The translations under genes were made by a program, and so were the position numbers. 64,000 nucleotides of DNA, from NCBI GenBank assembly GCA_019240525.1, contig JAFAYE010000001.1, positions 1,399,300 through 1,463,299 on the forward strand. Reading direction: 5' to 3'. Of the stretch, positions 49,090-57,300 are shown piece by piece. Below the pieces are notes generated by a model. It ran no database searches. It saw only the letters and a program-made list of their open reading frames with translations, and was not told where the DNA came from. The stretch's first letter is position 1. Each line of letters opens with the position of its first letter. The stretch comes from Candidatus Eremiobacterota bacterium (GTDB taxonomy: Bacteria; Vulcanimicrobiota; Vulcanimicrobiia; Vulcanimicrobiales; Vulcanimicrobiaceae).

Positions 49090-49318
49090 ACAACCACCCA
49101 CAAGGTCAGGCCTCCAGCCGGATAGATGTTCGTAACAAATCCGCAACCTGAAAGGGTGCATGGATCGTGCCGGCGTGCCCACAGTTTATGCAATGGGAAA
49201 ACCCGGGCTGCAGCTACCAAAAACGGACTTCTCCGCAGATTCCACCGCCCTACTGCTGTTACTGCTCTCTTCTTTTACAAACTAGGAAAACTCGGGTTCG
49301 CGACCAACGGTGGAAACG
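49090..49318. other. dnaA-dnaN intergenic segment
   Basis: These 229 bases hold no supported gene. I looked for DnaA boxes and found none with one or fewer mismatches, so the origin is probably not bipartite with a second cluster here. A pyrimidine-rich tract (about 49230-49275) precedes dnaN. A promoter for dnaN is likely but no clear pair of hexamers is visible. Confidence 0.5.
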
Positions 49319-50434
49319 ATGAAGTTTAGCTGCACGACGAAGGACATCGCCGCGGCCGTGGGAGCCGCCAGCAAAGTCGTCAACGCGCATACGACGGTGC
49401 CGATTCTCTCGAACGTTCTGTTGCAGGCCGATGGCGGTAAAATTGCGGTCCGTGCCACCGACTTAGAACTGACGCTCGAGCACGGTTTTCCGGCGCAGGT
49501 CGCCGAGGGTGGTTCGGTAACCATACCGGCCAAGCTCTTTGCGAGCTATCTCGGCAATCTTTCCCCGGGTACCCTGGAGCTGACGGGGACCGCGACCCGC
49601 GCTAGCGTCAAGTACGCCCGCAGCAACTACGACTTTCACGCGCTGCCGGCCGAGGAGTACCCACCGTTGCCGTCGGCTGCGCGGGGATCACAGCTGACCA
49701 TCGGGTCGAAGCGCTTCCGCGACGGTATCGACGCGACCATTTTTGCCGCCTCGGGCGAAGAGGCCCGGGGCGCAGTTCTCATGGGCACGCTGCTCGAGAT
49801 CGAGGGTAATGCCCTAACGATGGTTGCGACGGACGGCTACCGCCTGGCGAAATTCGTTACGACGCTCGAGGACGGCGTTTCGGCCGGCGAAAAATTCATC
49901 GTCCCCTCGCGCGCTCTGGCGGAAGCGGCGCGGAATTTGAGCGGCGGTGACCAGATTTCCGTCAGCGCGCTCGGAGCGCAGAGCAATCAGCTCCAAATGA
50001 CGAGCGCGGAGGTCGCGATCACGGTGCGTCTCGTTGACGGCCAGTATCCAAACTATCAGCAAGTGATCCCGGCGAAGTTCGACCGGTCGATCACGGTAAG
50101 CACGCCGCAGTTCATCGGCAGCTTGCGCCGAGCCGAGCTCGTCGCCGGCGATCGCGCCAGCATGGTCAAGCTCGCCATCGCAAATCAGACGTTGATCGTT
50201 ACCGCCAGCTCCGACATTTCCGGGAATGCGTATGAGGAGCTCGAGGTCGAACAGACCGGCGAGGATTTAACCATTGCGTTCAACGCTCGGTATCTCGTTG
50301 AAATTCTCAACCACGTCAAGAGCGACAAGACGGTGATCGAGTTTCTCGGGCCGCTCTCGCCCGCTGCAATCCGGCCGCTCGAACCGCTGGAGACCGGACA
50401 ACAGCTCTACGTGCTTATGCCGCTCCGGCAATAA
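49319..50434 (+). CDS. dnaN: DNA polymerase III sliding clamp (beta subunit)
   Basis: A 371-residue clamp of three similar domains. It starts MKFSCTTKDIAAAVGAASKVV, with TVPILSNVLLQADGG, ATDLELTLE, the second domain's FAASGEEARGAVLMGTLLEI and TDGYRLAKF (the conserved clamp motif), and the third domain's FNARYLVEILNHV and LMPLR end. It holds the polymerase on DNA. The ATG at 49319 begins the usual N-terminus; a GTG nine bases earlier is possible. recF starts one base after its stop. Confidence 0.98.
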   Translation: MKFSCTTKDIAAAVGAASKVVNAHTTVPILSNVLLQADGGKIAVRATDLELTLEHGFPAQVAEGGSVTIPAKLFASYLGNLSPGTLELTGTATRASVKYARSNYDFHALPAEEYPPLPSAARGSQLTIGSKRFRDGIDATIFAASGEEARGAVLMGTLLEIEGNALTMVATDGYRLAKFVTTLEDGVSAGEKFIVPSRALAEAARNLSGGDQISVSALGAQSNQLQMTSAEVAITVRLVDGQYPNYQQVIPAKFDRSITVSTPQFIGSLRRAELVAGDRASMVKLAIANQTLIVTASSDISGNAYEELEVEQTGEDLTIAFNARYLVEILNHVKSDKTVIEFLGPLSPAAIRPLEPLETGQQLYVLMPLRQ

Positions 50435-50435
50435 T

Positions 50436-51545
50436 GTGCAGCTCGCGCGGCTGACGCTCTCCGACTTCAGAAATTATACTGAACTCGAGCTCTCGCCCGC
50501 CCCGGGACTCAACGTTTTCGTCGGTGCCAACGCGCAAGGAAAGAGCAATCTCTTGGAAGGCATCGCGATGCTCGGCACCGGCAAGTCATTTCGTACCGCG
50601 CGTGAGGCCGATGCGGTGCGCAACGGCTGCGAGAGAGCGGTGCTGTCGGGAAAAGCGGCGCTGCGTTCGGGAACGATCGACCTGGCCTGTTCGATCGAGC
50701 GATCGAGCCAGGGAACGCGCAAGAGCTTCACCGTCAACGGCGCCGGCGTCCGCTACGCCGGCTATCTCGGCAAAATGCGAGTGGTGACGTTCGTTCCGGC
50801 GGACCTGGATTTGGCGGCCGGGACGCCGAGCGCGCGGCGGGCGTTCTTGAACGCCGCACTCTCGCAAAGCGAACCGCGTTACTATCACGAGCTTGCGCGC
50901 TATCGGCGCAGCGTCCAGCAGAAGAACGCATTATTGCGCGGCACGGTCGAGGCGGATCGCGAACTACTCGCAACCTACAATCGCGCGTTGATCGAATCAG
51001 GAACCGAAATCACGCTCGCGCGCGACGCATTAATCCGCGCGCTCGGGCGAGAGGCGGAGCGCGCCCATCGTCGATTTGCGCCCAACGAACGTCTCGAGTT
51101 GACCTACGAGCCGAACGTCGCATACGAAGTGCCGTTGCGCGAGGCGGTCGCCGCGGCGCTCGAAGCCCGTCTGCTGCACTGCGAGGAGGCGGAGCGGCTC
51201 CGCAAGAGCTCAATCGCAGGTCCGCATCGCGACGACCTCGGCTTGAGGCTCGATGGACTCGCGCTAGCGGCGTATGGATCGCAAGGCCAGCAACGCACCG
51301 CCGTGCTGGCCCTCAAAATCGCGCAGTACGCGGTCATGCGCGAGCGTGCGAACGAAACGCCGCTGCTCTTGCTCGACGACGTGCTCTCGGAGCTCGACGA
51401 AGAGCGTGCCGCGGCGTTCTTGAGCGAACTCGGCGAATACGAGCAGGCCTTCGTCACGGCCACGCATCGCCCGGCTGGCCTGACGGACGATGCCTACCTT
51501 TGGGGCGTGGTGCAGGCGCGTGTCGAGGCGTGGAGCCGATGCTAA
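50436..51545 (+). CDS. recF: DNA replication and repair protein RecF
   Basis: A 369-residue SMC-like ABC ATPase that loads RecA at gaps. It has LTLSDFRNYTELEL, Walker A GANAQGKSNLLEGI (about 30-43), RYYHELARYRRSVQQKNALL, GPHRDDLGLRLDG, the signature region YGSQGQQRTAVLALKIAQ and Walker B LLLLDDVLSELDEER. The GTG start at 50436 is one base after dnaN; the 3' end overlaps the next gene by seven bases. The gene order dnaA-dnaN-recF-dciA-gyrB is widespread. Confidence 0.97.
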   Translation: MQLARLTLSDFRNYTELELSPAPGLNVFVGANAQGKSNLLEGIAMLGTGKSFRTAREADAVRNGCERAVLSGKAALRSGTIDLACSIERSSQGTRKSFTVNGAGVRYAGYLGKMRVVTFVPADLDLAAGTPSARRAFLNAALSQSEPRYYHELARYRRSVQQKNALLRGTVEADRELLATYNRALIESGTEITLARDALIRALGREAERAHRRFAPNERLELTYEPNVAYEVPLREAVAAALEARLLHCEEAERLRKSSIAGPHRDDLGLRLDGLALAAYGSQGQQRTAVLALKIAQYAVMRERANETPLLLLDDVLSELDEERAAAFLSELGEYEQAFVTATHRPAGLTDDAYLWGVVQARVEAWSRC

Positions 51546-52408
51546 AACTCTCCGACGCGCTTGCCGGATGGAACCCGTCGCAGCAAAAGCGCGCGGCGTA
51601 CGAGCCGATCGCACTGCTCGAAGCCGGTTGGGGGGAGATCGTCGGCCGCGATGTCGCCGACCACTCGCGACCGGCGCGCATTGCCGGGGGAACGCTTACC
51701 ATAACGACCCGATCCAACGCCTGGAGCCATCAGTTGAGCTTTCTCTCCGACCACGTACTGCGCGCGGTCGAGGCGCGAGTGCCCGATGCCCGCGTCGAAC
51801 AGTTGCGCTTTCGCGTCGGGCGGCTCGACTTCCGAACCGCGCCAAGGCGCGTTCGGCGATCTCAAGCCGTCACCGGCCCACCCGATCGCCCGCCCTCGGC
51901 TTGCGCGGCGGAGGCCCTCGAGCGCTTCCGCGGCGACGTCGAGGCAGGCCGGCGCCGGCGCCGCAGTGCGGGCTGGATCGCCTGCCGTGGTTGCGACGCT
52001 TTGCTTCCCCCCGATGCCGAGGATCTCTGCGCGGCCTGCGCCGTGGCGCGCGCGGAGGAACTGGAAGGGGTCACCGCGCGCCTGCTCTTCGATGCCCCGT
52101 GGCTCGGTTACGCTGGAACGGCAGCGCTCGTTGATGGGTTAGAAGAGAAGGAGTACGAGCGTATTCGTCGCCGGATGCTCGCGCATTGGTGGGGGATGCT
52201 CGCTCGCGCGCGGACCCTCGGCCAACTCTCGCGCGACGGGCGCGAGCGGCTTATTGCGAGTTCGTACGTCCTTCTGCACAGCAAACTTCCGCCGGAGGAA
52301 ATCATGCCCGCAACCGTGCGCAACATTCTGGGCGACGAGCTGCACGAGCTGCTCTACGCCGCGCCGCCCGAAGGCGGCGCCGGCGAGAACCGAAAACGAA
52401 GAACATAA
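51539..52408 (+). CDS. dciA: DciA (DUF721) helicase-loader-like protein with zinc-ribbon-like segment and extra C-terminal domain
   Basis: A 289-residue protein. Residues 1-100 are DUF721: LEAGWGEIVGRDVADHSRPA, GGTLTITTRSNAWSHQLSFL and VRIGRLDF-like RFRVGRLDF, the fold of DciA, the ancestral replicative helicase loader. A linker (101-145) rich in Arg and Pro leads to a CxxC-x11-CxxC group (C149, C152, C164, C167) that could bind zinc. Residues 180-275 are a helical domain I do not recognise (HWWGMLARARTLGQL, ASSYVLLHSKLPPEEIMP). Ordinary DciA proteins are 90-170 residues long. It overlaps recF by seven bases and gyrB by one. Confidence 0.82.
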   Translation: MLKLSDALAGWNPSQQKRAAYEPIALLEAGWGEIVGRDVADHSRPARIAGGTLTITTRSNAWSHQLSFLSDHVLRAVEARVPDARVEQLRFRVGRLDFRTAPRRVRRSQAVTGPPDRPPSACAAEALERFRGDVEAGRRRRRSAGWIACRGCDALLPPDAEDLCAACAVARAEELEGVTARLLFDAPWLGYAGTAALVDGLEEKEYERIRRRMLAHWWGMLARARTLGQLSRDGRERLIASSYVLLHSKLPPEEIMPATVRNILGDELHELLYAAPPEGGAGENRKRRT

Positions 52409-54303
52409 TGTCAACGAACTATACCGGCGAGCAGATCGAAGTTCTGCGAGGGCTTGAAGCCGTGCGCAAACGGCCGGGCATGTACATTGGGAACACTGCG
52501 GAGCGCGGTCTGCATCAGCTCGTTTACGAAGCGGTCGACAATGCGGTTGACGAAGCGCTCGCAGGATACGCGCACACCGTGCGCGTGGTTCTCTATAAGG
52601 ACGGCTCGTGCTCGGTCGAAGATGACGGGCGTGGGATTCCAATCGATCTTCACGCTGAGGAGCGCCTTCCGGCCGTTGAAGTCGTGATGACCATTCTGCA
52701 CGCCGGCGCAAAGTTTGGAAAGGGCGGCTACAAGGTTTCGGGCGGCCTGCACGGCGTCGGCATCTCGGTCGTCAACGCTCTTTCGGAGTCGATGGTTACC
52801 CGGATCAAGCGCGACGGATTCATCTGGGAGATGAAGTTCCAGCGCGGCATTACCGAGCAGAAACTCAAGAAAATCGGCAAGACCGACGGAACGGGAACCT
52901 GGCAATGGTTCAAACCCGATCCCCAAGTCTTCGAAGTGACGGAGTTTCACTGGGATATTCTTCAGAAGCGGCTGCGCGAGCTTGCATTTCTCAATCGCGG
53001 TCTCTCCATCACCTTGCGCGACGAGCGCGGTGAGACCGTCCGCGAGCGTATTTACACCTTTGACGGCGGGATCGTCTCATTCGTGGAGTGGCTAAACGAA
53101 AAAAAGGATCCGCTCCATCCGATCATCTCGACGCATGCCGAGCGTGACGGCGTCGATGTCGAGGTGGCGATGCAGTATACCGATACCTACGCCGATCAGA
53201 TCTTTTCGTATGCTAACAACATAGGAACGATCGAGGGCGGCATGCATCTGCAAGGCTTTCGCCAGGCGATGACCAACGCCGTGAACGGCTACGCCCGCAA
53301 ACGTGGCATGCTCAAGGAGTCCGACAACTCGCTCTCGACCGACGACATCGTGGAAGGATTGACTGCGGTGGTTTCGGTGAAACTGCAAGATCCGCAGTTC
53401 GAGGGACAGACAAAGACAAAACTGGGCAACGCGAGGGTTCGAAGCATCGTTTCCGGCCTGGTCTCCGAGCGCTTGGACTTTTTTTTGGAAGAGAATCCCA
53501 AGTACGCGCGGGCAATCGTCGACAAGTGCATGCAGGCGCAGCGGGCGCGCGACGCGGCGAAAAAGGCGCGCGATTTGTCTCGACGTAAGAACGCCCTCGA
53601 AGGCACGGGTCTTCCCGGAAAGCTCGTCGATTGCAAGAACGGCAACCCCAGCGAAAGCGAAATTTTCTTAGTCGAGGGAGATTCGGCCGGCGGCACCGCT
53701 AAAGGCGGCCGAGATCCAAACTCTCAGGCGATTCTGCCGCTGCGTGGGAAGATTCTCAATGTAGAGAAAGCGCGTCTCGATAAAGTGCTCGCCAACGAAG
53801 AGATCAGGACGATGATCACGGCGTTTGGCACCGGATTCGGCGACGAGTTCAACGTCGACAAGCTCCGTTATCACAAGATCATCATCATGACCGATGCCGA
53901 CGTGGACGGATCGCATATTCGCACCTTGCTGTTAACGTTTTTCTACCGCCAGATGCGGCCGCTGGTCGAAGATGGTTATGTTTACATCGCGCAGCCGCCG
54001 CTCTACGGCGTGCGCAAAGGAAAGAAGCAGTGGTGGGCCTTTACCGATATCGAACTCAAAGCGATCGTCGGTGAGGACGGCAAAGATTTCGTTATTCAGC
54101 AATATAAGGGGCTTGGCGAAATGGATGCCCAGCAACTCGCGGAAACGACGATGGAAGTCGGTCACCGCCGTTTGAAGCGCATCACCGTCGAGGATGCGGT
54201 CGAAGCCGAGCAGATTTTCACCGACCTGATGGGTGACAAAGTCGAGCCGCGCAAGCAGTATATTTTCGACTATGCTCGGAGCGTGAAAAACCTGGATCTT
54301 TAA
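52408..54303 (+). CDS. gyrB: DNA gyrase subunit B
   Basis: A 631-residue ATPase subunit of the type II topoisomerase. The GHKL domain has LEAVRKRPGMYIG, YEAVDNAVDEALAGYA, DDGRGIPIDLH, GGLHGVGISVVNALS; the TOPRIM domain has FLVEGDSAGGTAKGGRD (EGDSA) and IMTDADVDGSHIRTLLLTFF (DxD), and the C-terminal part has QYKGLGEMDAQQLAETTM. It lacks the long insert of proteobacterial GyrB, as most non-proteobacterial forms do. ParE is less likely given the position in the dnaA-dnaN-recF series. The ATG shares a base with the dciA stop (TAATG). Confidence 0.96.
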   Translation: MSTNYTGEQIEVLRGLEAVRKRPGMYIGNTAERGLHQLVYEAVDNAVDEALAGYAHTVRVVLYKDGSCSVEDDGRGIPIDLHAEERLPAVEVVMTILHAGAKFGKGGYKVSGGLHGVGISVVNALSESMVTRIKRDGFIWEMKFQRGITEQKLKKIGKTDGTGTWQWFKPDPQVFEVTEFHWDILQKRLRELAFLNRGLSITLRDERGETVRERIYTFDGGIVSFVEWLNEKKDPLHPIISTHAERDGVDVEVAMQYTDTYADQIFSYANNIGTIEGGMHLQGFRQAMTNAVNGYARKRGMLKESDNSLSTDDIVEGLTAVVSVKLQDPQFEGQTKTKLGNARVRSIVSGLVSERLDFFLEENPKYARAIVDKCMQAQRARDAAKKARDLSRRKNALEGTGLPGKLVDCKNGNPSESEIFLVEGDSAGGTAKGGRDPNSQAILPLRGKILNVEKARLDKVLANEEIRTMITAFGTGFGDEFNVDKLRYHKIIIMTDADVDGSHIRTLLLTFFYRQMRPLVEDGYVYIAQPPLYGVRKGKKQWWAFTDIELKAIVGEDGKDFVIQQYKGLGEMDAQQLAETTMEVGHRRLKRITVEDAVEAEQIFTDLMGDKVEPRKQYIFDYARSVKNLDL

Positions 54304-54376
54304 ACGACTTCCTTTAGAAGCTGCTTAATCCGGCGGGTTAGTTTGCCGCGCAGGAGGTATAGAGCCAGAGCTTCAC

Positions 54377-57300
54377 GTGCGCAAACGCCTGGCCGTCGGC
54401 CTATCGGCCGCAATGCTTCTCCTCGCACTCGCGGTCGCAGCGCGCCACGAGTTGATGCGTTTTGCAATCGAACAGGGCGCCTGGCTCGCGGGAGGTTACG
54501 AGGTTCGGATCGCTGACTTTCACGTCGGCTGGAGGGGCGCTTCCTTTCAGGGCGTTCGCGTCGAACGCAAGTCGTCACCGTTATTCGATCTTCGCCAGAT
54601 CGTGCTGCGGTATTCCGTCCGCGATCTGTTGCCGGGCAGCGGCCGCCGGTTCGGGCTGCAATCGATCGCGATTGACGGCGCCAAGCTGACGCTCATCCGG
54701 TTTCGCGATGGGAGCTTTAACGTTGAGCTGCCGCGCATCGCCGCGCCCGCGCAACCGCAGCAGATCAATCCCGTTCCTTTTCGGTTTGCGGCGCGGGTGC
54801 GTGACCTGCAAATCGAGCTACGCGAACCGGGGGCATACGACGCGAGTGCGCGGGACCTGAACCTGCGCGGAATTACCATCGATGCCGGCGTCGATACCAG
54901 TGCGGTAACTCAGTATCGCGTTCGCGGCGCATTCGCGCAAGGCCGATTGGAACCGTTCACCGTCGACGGCCGGATCGACGCAATCGCCGGCTACGCGGAC
55001 AATCACGCCCACGCGGCATCCTTCCCGGTGCGCGCGCTGGCCAACTATTTCGCGGACACGCCGGAAGTGCGAGTCCTCGGCGGGGACGGCCGCAACTTCG
55101 ACGCGCGCGTCTACGCACTCGGCGTGGTGCCCAATGTGTGGCCGAACTATCACGTTAGCCTCACACTCGACGTGAGCGCCGGGCGCCTTGCGCTGCGCGC
55201 GCTGGCCGCCCCGGTCGATCATCTGCGCGCACGCCTCGAAGTCGCCGACGACGCATTTTTTGTGCTCGATGCGCGCGGATCGCTCGGCACCCTCCCGTTG
55301 ACCATTGACGGAGGCGGCTTCGATCTGACCGGCAGCTTGACCGGGCATCCGCAACTGCGATTGGGCGTGCGTGGAGCCGGCGATCTCAGCGCATTGCGTG
55401 AGGCGTTTGCCTTCGCCCGTACGCAGCCGATCTCCGGACGAGGACGCCTCGGCGTGCTCGTTGGCGGCCGAATCGACGATCCGGTGATCGTGGCGCGGGT
55501 CACGGCGCCCCACGCTTGGTATCGAGCGCTGCCATTCGAATCGCTGGCGGCGGGAGTCGTCTATCATTCCAACGTTGTCGCCCTCGCGCCGCTTCGGGTT
55601 ACCTACGGAGGCATCGCCTTGCGCGTGGACGGAACGATGACGATCGGCAAAGTCCTAGGGTCGCGTTTCGCAATTCACGTTGAGGGCCCGGCGAATCATC
55701 TGCCCTATCTCGACGAAATGCTCGGACGCGAACCAATCGTCATCGATGCGTCTGCTACCGGCAGAGACTTGCGCTTTCACGTGATTGGAAGCGCCGCGTC
55801 GGAGCGCGGGGTTTCGCGCGTCGCCGCCCTCGTGCAAATCAATCCCGAAGGGACGGCGACCGTCGCACCTTTCTGGTTGCATACCGAGCGCGGGAGTTTC
55901 GACGGCGGCTACGCGCTCGACCGGCCGAACGCGACGAGTGCTTTTTGGATGATCGCGAGCGGTTTGCAAATGCGGCCAACCGGCTATCATACATTTCCGG
56001 GCATCTCGCTGCCGGAGATGCCGCCCGTGAACGCGCGGACGGTCGGCATGTCGGTCGCCGGCGGCGGCGCGGGCAAGAACGTGGTTCTTGCCGGCGTTGT
56101 GAATGCGGCCCATGCAACGATCGCCGGCGTCGGTTTCGATCGCGTCCAGGCGGCGTTTGGCGGAACGCTTTCCAGCTCGGCGGTGAATCTGCTCAGCGCA
56201 TCGGGTCCGTGGGGAGTCTTTGTCGGGCACGGCGGTTTCTCATCGCAACAATTCGTTGCGTACGGATCGTACCGGGGTTCGCTCGAGGGCTTGCATCCGT
56301 TCCTCGGCGACACGATTGGCGGACACGGCGCTATTGCGGGAACCGTGGGCATCGGCATCGAGCCCCAGCGCATCGTCGTTCAGGGTTCGAACTTGGCGTT
56401 GCGCGGGGCAACGCTGCACGGAATTCCGATAGGGCAAACTTCGCTAACGCTTGCAATCGCCGGAAATCGGCTGCAACTCTATTCGGCGCGAGCGCGTGCG
56501 GCCGGAGGCGAGCTCGTTGCGGCGGGAACACTCGCGCTTTCGCCCGCGGCAGCGCGCAACGGGCCCAACTCGGTCGCGCTCGTCGCGCGGCAGCTCCGCG
56601 CCGCCCAACTCGCGGGAATTGGGCTGCCCCTCACCGCCGGGACTCTTTCAGCAGTTGGTACGCTTGGTGCCGGTGCGCAGATTCCGACGTTCGACGGCGG
56701 CGTCGCGATCGACAACGGACGCATGGCTCAGTTTCCAATGCATGGTAACGGTAACGTGCACGTCGAGGGAAACGCCGTCGTGCTTCGCCGCGTCATTGGC
56801 GCACTCGGCGGAACGTATGCGAACGTGGAGGGCAGCATCGGGCAGCTGACCGCGCATTCGCCGGTTTTGGCACTAGATGCATACGTGCCCGCAGCGCAAA
56901 TCGCGCCGGCGCTCCATTCGTTCGGATTGCCGAACTATATGACCGATGGTTCGTTCAATGCGCGACTTCATATCGGCGGCCGAAGCGTGGCACCCGACGT
57001 CAGCGGCTTGGTCGGCGTACCGGCCGGCGAAATCAACGGACTTCCGTTCATCGACGGCGCCGCGCAACTCGCGGCCGATCCCCACGGTGTCGTCATCCGA
57101 AATGGCTCAGTGCTCGTCGGAACGACGGCAACTTCCTTTGCCGCCGTAGCGCGACCAGGCGACAAGGTCATCGATCTGAGCGCTCCCCACGCCGATCTTT
57201 CCGATTTCAACAATTTTTTCGATACGGGAGATACTCTCGACGGCAACGGCAGCGTCAAACTTGCGGCGGCTTCGCGTTATTCGCGCATTACCTCGAACGG

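Noticed and set aside
49090-49318. Second DnaA-box cluster between dnaA and dnaN
   Set aside because: No nine-base stretch comes within one mismatch of the consensus.
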